64,000 nt of DNA. Source: UBA4416 sp963422675. GTDB taxonomy: Bacteria > Bacteroidota > Bacteroidia > B-17B0 > Aurantibacillaceae. Location of the stretch: contig CAXVYS010000031.1 in the NCBI GenBank assembly GCA_963422675.2, positions 1 to 64,000 on the forward strand, in the 5' to 3' direction. The notes below the pieces were generated by a model. It did not search any database and was not told where the DNA came from. It saw only the letters and a list, made by a program, of their open reading frames with translations. Shown here one piece after another: positions 46,443 through 53,772 of the stretch (position 1 is its first letter; each line of letters begins with the position of its first letter). Both the position numbers and the translations under genes were made by a program.

Positions 46443-47523
46443 TACCCAGGGCAGAGGGCATGTCTGTTTTTAGTAACACTAATAATTTCACAATTTCTAT
46501 GTAAGCAGCATCAACAGTTGCCGGATTGTTAACGATGGTAAGTGACATAGGTTCGGAAACTAATGCCAGTTTAGTTTTTGCAATGCTGAACTGATTTTTG
46601 ATAGCATCGTTCAATGTTCCCGAGGTGTGTTGTATTTTCAGCGCATCTAAATAATCATCGAGGCCTAAGCCGTTAGTTCCTTGTATGGAGTGCCCGCTGT
46701 ATACATCTTCAATATTTTGCAAACATTCTTTCGCTAAACGAACAGAATAGGTGTTAGCGTAATAGGCTTCTGTTTTTTCAGGATAAGTAACCCCCATCGA
46801 TTTTTTTCCTAAAGGAATCCCGATCTTACCATTCTTTAAAAGATCTACTTCAAAATTTAATTGGTTAACCAATAAGCCTAAGGAGCTCCCTATTTCCGAA
46901 CCTTTTGAGTTTATAAACGTAGAGCGGTAGCTGTTATTCCAGGTATTAAGAACTGTGTTGAGTTTTGTTTGCATTTCATTTAAACAATCACCCACATATT
47001 TAACTCTGTTTGCCGATCCGTTAAATAAACTTACAATTTGTGCATCTGAATTGTTTTTACCGTATACTAAATAATCGATCGCTGGAAATCCTTTGGCATC
47101 AATATTGGCCGCAATAGCAAAATCATAGACGCCACTTGCAATATTTGTATTTATTTGGGTTGTATCAGTAGGATATGTATTAAAATTAGCGCGGATTACT
47201 TCTGTCTCAGCTGGCCCGTACTCTGATGTGGAAATGTGTTGAAGTTTAATATAAGCAACGTTTAATTTTTGACGAACCACTAATAAATTGGCTTCTGTCT
47301 TAGTTTGAACGAAGGTCGTGTAAGTAGTTGCTAAAGAGTCAAGTGCTGTTTTTGCTGACTGGTAATTCGGGATAATCAACGCATCTGCATAATTTGTAAG
47401 CATGGCACTTTTGTCAAAAGCCGCGTCAGCCTGAGCTTCCTCGCCCGGACTCTTTTTTTTCTTACAATCTGTTAAGCTTATTGCAATACATAAGGCGCAT
47501 AATAATAGTACGGTATTTTTCAT
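46408..47523 (-). CDS. imelysin-family lipoprotein
   Basis: 371 residues. Lipobox ISLTDC (Cys20) followed by KKKK. Imelysin/IrpA-like helical repeats: FVQTKTEANLLVVRQKLNVA, then GFPAIDYLVYG (145-155), WNNSYRSTF, LNFEVDLLKNGKIGIPLG. In many imelysins the first repeat carries GxHxxE; here it reads GFPAID, so the His is Pro147 and the Glu is Asp150, and the classic metal-binding pair is altered. First gene of the operon imelysin - HTTM - TonB receptor; the upstream region carries a dyad shared with the DUF4856 gene. Likely outer-leaflet metal (iron) capture protein. Confidence 0.88.
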   Translation of the reverse strand: MKNTVLLLCALCIAISLTDCKKKKSPGEEAQADAAFDKSAMLTNYADALIIPNYQSAKTALDSLATTYTTFVQTKTEANLLVVRQKLNVAYIKLQHISTSEYGPAETEVIRANFNTYPTDTTQINTNIASGVYDFAIAANIDAKGFPAIDYLVYGKNNSDAQIVSLFNGSANRVKYVGDCLNEMQTKLNTVLNTWNNSYRSTFINSKGSEIGSSLGLLVNQLNFEVDLLKNGKIGIPLGKKSMGVTYPEKTEAYYANTYSVRLAKECLQNIEDVYSGHSIQGTNGLGLDDYLDALKIQHTSGTLNDAIKNQFSIAKTKLALVSEPMSLTIVNNPATVDAAYIEIVKLLVLLKTDMPSALGIVITYQDGDGD

Positions 47524-47580
47524 TTTTTATAATGATCTCTCTAAATGATCCTGATCTTAAAAGCTTTAATTAACAGCCTG

Positions 47581-47627
47581 CAAATTAGCATTATACACGC
47601 TATTTACGAATACCATAAAAAAGGTAT
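47581..47627 (-). promoter_or_regulatory. promoter with dyad shared by both imelysin-type genes, copy 1
   Basis: Dyad ATACC (47610-47614) - N8 - GGTAT (47623-47627), followed on the minus strand after exactly 22 bases by TAATTTG (47587-47581), a near -7 box. The whole arrangement reappears at 48900-48947. A second overlapping palindrome, GGTATAATACC, lies at 47623-47633. Candidate operator for a metal-responsive regulator. Confidence 0.6.
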
Positions 47628-47673
47628 AATACCACGTTTTCTGCTTGTAAACGGTAGGTGTTTAAATCAAAAA

Positions 47674-47703
47674 AACACCCGGGTTATCCGGATGTTTTTT
47701 TAT
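47674..47703 (-). terminator. intrinsic terminator of the DUF4856 gene
   Basis: AACACCCGG (47674-47682) and CCGGATGTT (47688-47696) form a 9-base stem with one mismatch; on the minus strand a run of T follows the stem. It separates the DUF4856 gene from the imelysin operon, so the two are independent transcription units. Confidence 0.7.
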
Positions 47704-47719
47704 AATTTTTAAATTACCG

Positions 47720-48859
47720 TTATGGAATTGTATTTGGATCTAAACTGAAAATAGTAGCCAATGTACTTATTGCATTATCTAAATTTGTAGTAGTTACATT
47801 ATACAGGTTTGTTCCGATATACCCTTGTAATTGTGCTATTTGTGTAGATGTAATTGTTTTAGACGGGTTATAAACGAAGCCGTTAATAAAGCCGATTCCT
47901 TCAGACAGGTTATGGTGACGGTCTGCCGCTTTTGTAAAGTTTGTTTTAGCACCTTTCATGTAAGAGATACATTTTGCGGCAGCTACTTTTTCCCAGGTTT
48001 TAATAACGATGTCGCGCGCAGCATCACGTCTTGCATTGTCTTTATTACTGATAGCAGCACGTCCCTTTAAAAAGGCATTCATAATGGTAGCGTTACATCC
48101 TATAGCTACGTTAACCGAATTACAGTAGCTTCCCCAGTTTTTAAGTCCTGTTAAATTTGTAGGGAAATCAACCGGTACACCAAAATAACCGAAAGCTTCA
48201 TCCCATGCTTTTTCCTGTGCTGTAATACCGTTTACTAATGTTGTATTATCGAAAGAATTAATATTAGTAAGTGCCGTGGTTGCCTGGTAGTAAAATACAC
48301 CACCCATAACACCTTTTTCAGTTTGTTCTTTATATTCTAAACCGTTGGCATCTACTAAAATAGCTCTTACAGTAGCAGATTCATTTAGCTTACCGGCTAC
48401 CCCGCTTGATGCTGTTTGAGCAGTAGGAGTGGTTGCCGAAAAAATACTTGCGTTAGCAGCACTGCTGTAGCTTGCATCTATATCAACCGGTAAACCATAA
48501 GCTGTTCCCGTTTGGTCTTTTAATTGGATTCCGCTTGAATTTAAAGATGCATCTGCAAATCGTGAACCTACATTAGCATAAAGGTCTTTTAATTTTTGAG
48601 CATCTAAAACCGGTTGTGTAGTTTGTGTGGTTGTATGAGCTGTTTTTAAATAACCTGTCAGTTCTGCTAACATGGCAATACGTTGTGTAGAGCTTGTGAA
48701 ATTTGCAGATGTAAAATTATAAGTTGTGGGAACGTTATAACTTGGTGCAGTAACTACAGGATCAGGGGTTACTTCCTCCTTTTTGTCTTTTTTACAAGAT
48801 GCCATTAAAGCAACTATGGATAAGCCTAATAATAACGATTTGTTAAGCGATAATTTCAT
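47720..48859 (-). CDS. DUF4856 imelysin-like lipoprotein
   Basis: 379 residues. Lipobox IVALMASC (Cys22) followed by KKDKKEE. The body matches DUF4856: YNFTSANFTSSTQRIAMLAE, then a long helical array with KAWDEAFGYFGVP, GRAAISNKDNARRD, and HHNLSEGIGFINGF. DUF4856 proteins are imelysin-related helical lipoproteins. It has its own terminator at 47674-47696 and its own promoter with the same dyad as the imelysin operon, so the two units are probably co-regulated. Expected to act at the outer membrane in metal acquisition together with the imelysin and TonB receptor. Confidence 0.88.
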   Translation of the reverse strand: MKLSLNKSLLLGLSIVALMASCKKDKKEEVTPDPVVTAPSYNVPTTYNFTSANFTSSTQRIAMLAELTGYLKTAHTTTQTTQPVLDAQKLKDLYANVGSRFADASLNSSGIQLKDQTGTAYGLPVDIDASYSSAANASIFSATTPTAQTASSGVAGKLNESATVRAILVDANGLEYKEQTEKGVMGGVFYYQATTALTNINSFDNTTLVNGITAQEKAWDEAFGYFGVPVDFPTNLTGLKNWGSYCNSVNVAIGCNATIMNAFLKGRAAISNKDNARRDAARDIVIKTWEKVAAAKCISYMKGAKTNFTKAADRHHNLSEGIGFINGFVYNPSKTITSTQIAQLQGYIGTNLYNVTTTNLDNAISTLATIFSLDPNTIP

Positions 48860-48899
48860 AATTTTTATTTGTTGTTTAGAATGATTTTAAATTACGTCG

Positions 48900-48947
48900 C
48901 AAACATATCTGATTATTTTTGAAAAAAGAATACCGTAAAAATAGTAT
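48900..48947 (-). promoter_or_regulatory. promoter with dyad shared by both imelysin-type genes, copy 2
   Basis: Dyad ATACC (48930-48934) - N8 - AGTAT (48943-48947), one mismatch from a perfect copy of the 47610 site, then exactly 22 bases and TATGTTTG (48907-48900), an exact -7 box. ATG is 40 bases further. The dyad occupies the -33 region of the promoter. Confidence 0.65.
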
Positions 48948-49160
48948 ATTGATGTTAAAAGTGCGCTGCACCTGGAAACGAATGGCTCTGTAATAAGTAT
49001 AGGTATTGGAGGATCTGCTAACAAAACAGGTTCATCAAAGAAGAATGGGGTTTAAGCAGATATTTACACACCTGCCAAATTTGTACAACAAAAGAAACGC
49101 TCATTTCTGAAAGGCTTTTCGATTAGGTCACCCAATATTGTTACTTGTTGATTTGTACCC

Positions 49161-49183
49161 CATATGGGATTTGAACCCATATG
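49161..49183 (-). other. tRNA T-arm-like hairpin (possible tRNA 3' fragment)
   Basis: CATATGGG (49161-49168) and CCCATATG (49176-49183) flank a 7-base loop which reads TTCAAAT on the minus strand, the T-loop consensus. The bases after it (GGTAC) resemble an acceptor end, but no CCA, D-arm, anticodon arm or 5' acceptor half is present upstream. Either a tRNA remnant or a coincidental stem. Confidence 0.35.
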
Positions 49184-49409
49184 TTCGCGAAAATACAAAA
49201 TTTTAGGTACTTCGTGTTGCTTTCGAATCGCGGCAAATTCATCCATCTCCAGGCAAATTTCAACAAATGGAGTTAAAAATCACACATTACTATTGCACAC
49301 TTTATCTGTGTCTTAAAGGTGTAACCACTTTTAATAATGATAAGTATAGGTTTGAAAGTTATACGTATAGAATTTTGAGATTTGATAAAAAAGAAGTTAT
49401 ATGTACTTA

Positions 49410-49814
49410 CTATTTGGGGTGGATACGTAGGTTACATTCATTATCAAAATATACTTCGCAGATATCTGTCTCTATAGTCAGCATTATTTTGCAATTATAA
49501 AAGCCGGAGCACGGAACCTTAGTTCTTAAAGAATTAGTCCTGAAGAATTGTTTAAATGATGTTATTAGTGATGTTTCGTCCAGATAAAAGAATTCGGCGT
49601 TACCTTTTATCAATGTATTTTTAATGGGGTTCCTCAGCGTATCCAATACATAAATGTCTAGATAATTATCACATCCAGCTAATTCAATGTTATATTTTCC
49701 TGAACTTTTAATCGTACAGGTATTTGGCTCACATTTCGAATTTTGTGCCTTTAAAGAACCTGAAATAAAAATAAAGAAACCAATCATAAAGAAGATACTA
49801 AAAATTGTTTTCAT
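49410..49814 (-). CDS. small exported Cys-rich protein of unknown function
   Basis: 134 residues from the ATG at 49814 (MKTIFSIFFMIGFFIFISGS then LKAQ), preferred over the ATG at 49931 because a signal peptide starts here and an exact -7 box lies 52 bases upstream. Mature protein has six or so Cys (CEPNTCTIKSSGKYNIELAG start; NECNLRIHPK end), suggesting disulphides after export. It resembles carboxypeptidase-regulatory-like single domains (LDIYVLDTLRNPIKNTLIKG). No neighbour suggests a role. Confidence 0.65.
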   Translation of the reverse strand: MKTIFSIFFMIGFFIFISGSLKAQNSKCEPNTCTIKSSGKYNIELAGCDNYLDIYVLDTLRNPIKNTLIKGNAEFFYLDETSLITSFKQFFRTNSLRTKVPCSGFYNCKIMLTIETDICEVYFDNECNLRIHPK

Positions 49815-50184
49815 GTTAAAATATTTAATGGTGTTTTCCTTTTCTCTTAATTCTCTTTGATAACTCAAAAGTATATTATCGGAGAAACAATTTTTATAAT
49901 CGGGCTCATATAAGGATATGATTTTTATCACCTTAAGCTATTCGAGCGCTTCAAACAGGTTATAAAATATATCTTAACAAGCCTAATATAGTTTCATAGA
50001 TCGCTTTATGATAAATCTCATGTAAGGTATTGATCAAATACATATGGTCTTTCTTAGTATTGTAGGTACTTTGGATTGTAGATACTTCACAAAGCCATTT
50101 TTCAGAAAGATATTATAATCATCACGCATTTGTATTATTATAAAACTATTCAGGAAAATATAGACTATTTAAACCAAAAATCAC
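49815..50184. other. 370-bp divergent intergenic region
   Basis: Between the minus-strand small exported gene and the plus-strand universal stress protein gene. It holds the -7 box at 49866-49873. For the stress gene only near matches were found (GGTACTTTG around 50067). No gene or hairpin seen. Confidence 0.5.
49866..49873 (-). promoter_or_regulatory. -7 promoter element of the small exported gene
   Basis: TACTTTTG on the minus strand, exact TAnnTTTG, 52 bases before the ATG at 49814. It lies inside the alternative longer reading frame, arguing against the 49931 start. Confidence 0.4.
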
Positions 50185-51006
50185 ATGAAAACAATTCTTT
50201 TAGCCACCGACTTTTCACCGGCCGCCACTAATGCTCTAATATATGGTGCGGGCATTATAAAGCATTTGGATCTTAATGTAGTACTTATACATGTCGTAAC
50301 ACCTCCTTTAGGACGCTATGATACACTTACTCCTAAAGCAGTAATTGAAGAAGTGAAAAGAGCTTCGTTTATGACACTGGATGAAAATAAAAATTTATTA
50401 ATAGATCAAATAGGATATGATCCCGGAATAAAAACGGAGGTGGAAGTTGGTCGTGCGGATGACGCGATACGAAGCATGGCACATAAATACAAGGCTGATC
50501 TTGTTGTTATAGGTATAATAGGAGAATCGGGAACGGCAAAAAGAAAATCAATTGGAAGTAATACGTTAAAATTGGCGCATACCCTGGAAGCCCCCCTTTT
50601 GGTCATTCCGGAAGATATAACCTATCGTAACATCCATCGAATATCTTTTGCCTGTAATCCTGAAGAAATTGAGGGTGATGCTTTCCGATATATTATTGAA
50701 ACATTTTGTGAAACGTTTAATGCATGGTTGGAAGTTGTACATATTAAAACAAACCTAAGAAAAACAATAAAATCCCTTGTCGCAAGTTCTATGATGGAGC
50801 AAATTATAGAAAAAGTAGATCACACCGTTGTCACTTTATTTGATCTAGATCCGGCAAATGCTTTGAAAGACTATTTTGCATATAACAAAACCGATCTCAT
50901 TATTATGAATTCCAAAGAACATACTCTTTTTGAAAGGCTCTTTGGCCAAAGCGTGAGCCATGAACTTATTTTTGCACTCAAAGTGCCTATGCTGATTATT
51001 CATTAA
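50185..51006 (+). CDS. tandem-domain universal stress protein (UspA family)
   Basis: 273 residues, two Usp domains. The first (about 1-145) begins with MKTILLATDFSPAATNALIYG and ends with a nucleotide-binding-like GESGTAKRKSIGSNTLKLAH; the second (about 150-273) is degenerate and ends HELIFALKVPMLIIH. The G-x2-G-x9-G-S/T motif of ATP-binding Usp proteins is present in the first domain only. It opens the stress island and is followed by a small acidic protein and a nitroreductase on the same strand. Probably induced under growth arrest or low oxygen, by analogy with the family. Confidence 0.88.
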   Translation: MKTILLATDFSPAATNALIYGAGIIKHLDLNVVLIHVVTPPLGRYDTLTPKAVIEEVKRASFMTLDENKNLLIDQIGYDPGIKTEVEVGRADDAIRSMAHKYKADLVVIGIIGESGTAKRKSIGSNTLKLAHTLEAPLLVIPEDITYRNIHRISFACNPEEIEGDAFRYIIETFCETFNAWLEVVHIKTNLRKTIKSLVASSMMEQIIEKVDHTVVTLFDLDPANALKDYFAYNKTDLIIMNSKEHTLFERLFGQSVSHELIFALKVPMLIIH

Positions 51007-51131
51007 GGTAGCGTGTGGGAAATCAATTTGGAACGTATTGCATTTTAAAGATGCTCATGCGTGAATTACTGGTTTAATCCCTTATCAAATCAGTTATAGA
51101 ATCAAATTTTTAAGAATAAAATCGGACAGAT

Positions 51132-51284
51132 ATGAAAAATGAACCTAAAGAAAAACCGGAGCTAGAACCATTACAACCGAGTCCGGAGGTGCCGGTTCTT
51201 CCTGAAATTGATCCTGTAAAAATACCACCAGAAACGGAACCTATCCCAGAACCGGAAACCGATCTCGAAACAGATTCACAATAA
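51132..51284 (+). CDS. 50-residue Pro/Glu-rich small protein
   Basis: ATG at 51132, stop at 51282-51284. The product begins MKNEPKEKPELEPLQPSPEV and ends in ETDLETDSQ; about half of all residues are Pro or Glu, with a PExP-type periodicity. No membrane segment or Cys. It sits 19 bases before the nitroreductase start, as expected of a co-transcribed gene, and codon use is like the neighbours. Low complexity means it is probably unstructured. Function unknown; chance open frame not excluded, but the ATG-to-stop fit and spacing favour a gene. Confidence 0.55.
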   Translation: MKNEPKEKPELEPLQPSPEVPVLPEIDPVKIPPETEPIPEPETDLETDSQ

Positions 51285-51303
51285 CCTTTAATAAAAAATA
51301 GTT

Positions 51304-51900
51304 ATGAACGAAGTAATTAAAACAATCTCAGAACGAAGAGCAGTTAGAAAATACAAAGCTAAACCGGTAAGCAAGGAACTTATCGAACAGCTCTTAAATG
51401 CAGGACGAATGGCTCCTTCCGCTATGAATAGGCAGCCCTGGAAATTTTATGTAGTTACCAATAAAGAGTATATTAATATATCTTCGAAAGAGATCGTTAA
51501 AGTGACATTGAAAAGTCTTCTCGGATTGGGATTAAAGAAGATTGCAAAGGCAGTTGTTAGCAATATCAGTCAATTGTTACATGGCTTCGAATTCTTAAAA
51601 TCGGGTGATCCTGTATTTCATAGCGCACCTGTTGTAATATTTTTAGCGGCTTCAAATGACAACGAATGGGCTGCGCTGGATGTTGGGATGTGTTCTCAAA
51701 ACATCATGCTAGCCGCAAAATCATTGGGCCTGGAAAGCTGCCCTGTTGGATTCGGTAAATTTATTGAGAAAACCAGTCAGTATAAACAATTAGGAGTACC
51801 GGATGATGAACAGGTGCTGCTTTCTATTGTTGTAGGCTATGGAGATGAAACGCCGAAAATGTATAAACGAGACGTCAATAATGCATTTTACAAGCTCTGA
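51304..51900 (+). CDS. nitroreductase-family flavoprotein
   Basis: 198 residues. FMN-binding opening TISERRAVRKYKAKPVSKEL, then AGRMAPSAMNRQPWKFYVVT (the Ser-Asn/Pro-W motif), ALDVGMCSQNIMLAAKSLGL and a C-terminal GYGDETPK motif. Length is normal for NfsB/PnbA-like enzymes. Such enzymes reduce quinones, nitro compounds or other acceptors with NAD(P)H. Lies in the stress island after the small Pro/Glu protein; its end is two bases from the convergent dehydrogenase gene. Confidence 0.88.
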   Translation: MNEVIKTISERRAVRKYKAKPVSKELIEQLLNAGRMAPSAMNRQPWKFYVVTNKEYINISSKEIVKVTLKSLLGLGLKKIAKAVVSNISQLLHGFEFLKSGDPVFHSAPVVIFLAASNDNEWAALDVGMCSQNIMLAAKSLGLESCPVGFGKFIEKTSQYKQLGVPDDEQVLLSIVVGYGDETPKMYKRDVNNAFYKL

Positions 51901-51902
51901 AG

Positions 51903-52889
51903 TTACAATTCGTTGATACACGTAATTCCTTTTTCAAAACAATTCAAATTATAAGCTGTAGTATCGGCAATATTCTTTAACGCTGTTTCGGTAAGGAAAG
52001 CCTGGTGTCCTGTTATAAGCACATTGTTGTATGTTCGCAGTTTTTCAAAAAGAGGATCGTTGATTGATTCATTTCTATGATCATGGAAAAACATGCCTTT
52101 TTCAAATTCATATACATCCAGCCCCACAGCCCCAACCAATCCTAGATCCAGGGCCTGTAACAAATCTTCTGTTTTGATGACCGGACCCCGGGCCGTATTG
52201 ATCAGAAAAACACCTTTTTTCATCCTGGAAAATGCGGCAGCATTAAACAAATGCTTTGTGGATGCATTGAGTGGACAATGAATGGAAATGATGTCAGACA
52301 TACTGCACAGCTCGTTGAGCATAACAAATTGCAGATTCAGTTCTTTACCTAATTCAGCATTCGGATTTGGGTCATAACAAAGTAACTTGCATCCAAAACC
52401 ATTCATGATTCTGGCAAATGCCTGGCCTATCTTTCCAAGGCCAACGATACCAACTGTTTTGCCGTGTACATCAAAGCCTGTTAATTCATCCAACCGGAAG
52501 TCGTTTGATTCTATTAATTCCCTCGATTGTATGAGATGTCGGTTCAGAGCCATTAAAAGCATAACGGCATGTTCAGCCACTGAATATGGAGAATAAGCCG
52601 GTACGTTTGCCACTTTTATATTTAATTCTTTTGCCTTTTTCAGATCCACATGATCAAAACCTACTGAACGAAGTGCTATATATTTTACACCATAAATAGC
52701 AAGCTGTTTTAATATATTTTCATTGACTTTATCAGATGTAAATAATACCACCGCCGAAGAGGATTCTGCCAAATGAACAGTTGTTTCATTTAATTCCTCT
52801 TCCGTAACCATGAGTTTATGCTCACCTTCTAATACGTTTACCAGGTAAGTCATTTCAAAGGGATGTGCACTATATATCGCTATTTTCAT
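51903..52889 (-). CDS. D-lactate dehydrogenase-like 2-hydroxyacid dehydrogenase
   Basis: 328 residues. NAD-binding GLGKIGQAFARIMNGFG (about 150-167, GxGxxG with acidic Asp after the second strand in CYDPNP), and catalytic R-E-H set: Arg in INTARGPVIKT, Glu in ALDLGLVGAVGLDVYEFEKG region, His in ITGHQAFLTETAL. The overall pattern, with VAEHAVMLLMALNRHL and a long C-terminal helix, matches fermentative D-lactate dehydrogenases (LdhA type). Converts pyruvate to D-lactate with NADH. It overlaps the PRPP synthetase gene by 20 bases. Together with nitroreductase it suggests redox balancing in low oxygen. Confidence 0.9.
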   Translation of the reverse strand: MKIAIYSAHPFEMTYLVNVLEGEHKLMVTEEELNETTVHLAESSSAVVLFTSDKVNENILKQLAIYGVKYIALRSVGFDHVDLKKAKELNIKVANVPAYSPYSVAEHAVMLLMALNRHLIQSRELIESNDFRLDELTGFDVHGKTVGIVGLGKIGQAFARIMNGFGCKLLCYDPNPNAELGKELNLQFVMLNELCSMSDIISIHCPLNASTKHLFNAAAFSRMKKGVFLINTARGPVIKTEDLLQALDLGLVGAVGLDVYEFEKGMFFHDHRNESINDPLFEKLRTYNNVLITGHQAFLTETALKNIADTTAYNLNCFEKGITCINEL

Positions 52890-53772
52890 TTTTTTTATGT
52901 TTTAAAGTTTGTATAATCATTTGACTGACATCTATACTGTTACTTCGGTGTGCTATAGTATTGCAGGTTATTACTTCTTTAGCGCCTGAATTTAAAAGAT
53001 CTGTAAAGGTTTCTTCGGTAAATACGGCATGTACACCGATACAAACAGGTGGAGGCATCCCTGTTTTTTTTAAATGATTTATGGTTTCAATCATGGTGTG
53101 GGCCGTAGAAATAATATCATCAATGATCACAGGAACATAATTTTTATAGTTCTCTACCTCAGGTATAGAAACTTCTACCTCTGTATCTCCATGACGGATC
53201 TTTTGCAATATAATAAAAGGAACGCCGGCATCTTTTGCAATTTCTGATACCCACTGTTCGCTTTCACTATCAGGGCCAATTAATAATGCACATGGGATAT
53301 GCTCTTTAATATAGTCGGAGATTAAAGTTGTTGCATGTAATACGTCACAAGGAATGGAATAAATTTCCTGCATGGATATTCTTCTATGCAAGTGCGGATC
53401 AATGGTGATTAAACGATCAACAAAAGATGAAATTAATTTCGCAAAATAAGCTGAGGTAATGGCTTCTCCTGGATTAAATGCTTTGTCTTGTCTCATGTAT
53501 GCCATATAGGGTGCAATAAGACATATAGAAGTGGCTTTTAAGTCTTTTAATAAATGACAAAAGAAAAGCAAAGAGAGTATTTTATCATCAGGTTGATAAA
53601 GTGTACAAACAAGGATGACTTCTTTTTGTTTCACATCACTCAATATCCTTAAATAGGTTTCCTGATCAGGAAACTGTCTTAGAATGTAGTTGCCTTTTTC
53701 TGCATATGTTCCCGCCATAATGCTTTCAGTAAGAAGCTCATTTCCCGGAAATGTGAAGACAATTGTAGTCAT
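52870..53772 (-). CDS. ribose-phosphate pyrophosphokinase (PRPP synthetase-like)
   Basis: 300 residues. Makes phosphoribosyl pyrophosphate from ribose-5-phosphate and ATP. Signs: MTTIVFTFPGNELLTESIMA opening, FPDQETYLRIL (the usual FPDGE-type loop), LIAPYMAYMRQDKAFNPGEA flexible loop, ITIDPHLHRR catalytic loop and the PRPP motif VPVIIDDIISTAHTM. It overlaps the phosphorylase gene start by one base (53772), indicating coupling. In this locus it is likely a paralogue dedicated to nucleotide salvage rather than the housekeeping enzyme; that is inference. Confidence 0.9.
   Translation of the reverse strand: MTTIVFTFPGNELLTESIMAGTYAEKGNYILRQFPDQETYLRILSDVKQKEVILVCTLYQPDDKILSLLFFCHLLKDLKATSICLIAPYMAYMRQDKAFNPGEAITSAYFAKLISSFVDRLITIDPHLHRRISMQEIYSIPCDVLHATTLISDYIKEHIPCALLIGPDSESEQWVSEIAKDAGVPFIILQKIRHGDTEVEVSIPEVENYKNYVPVIIDDIISTAHTMIETINHLKKTGMPPPVCIGVHAVFTEETFTDLLNSGAKEVITCNTIAHRSNSIDVSQMIIQTLKHKKNENSDI

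Larger units (their letters stand above)
48860..49409. other. 550-bp intergenic region with scar-like content
   Basis: Contains the DUF4856 promoter (48900-48947), then no convincing gene. A short frame at about 48943-49055 ends with a run of Gly/Ser/Lys residues and may be a gene remnant. A tRNA T-arm-like hairpin lies at 49161-49183. Open frames at 49064-49246 (minus) and 49267-49500 (plus) have no recognisable features and are not called. Confidence 0.5.

Noticed and set aside
49064..49246. 60-residue minus-strand frame with GSNPIWG
   Set aside because: The GSNPIWG piece is just translation of the T-arm-like hairpin; not a protein motif.
49267..49500. 77-residue plus-strand frame
   Set aside because: Overlaps the 3' end of the minus-strand Cys-rich gene and has no recognisable sequence features.
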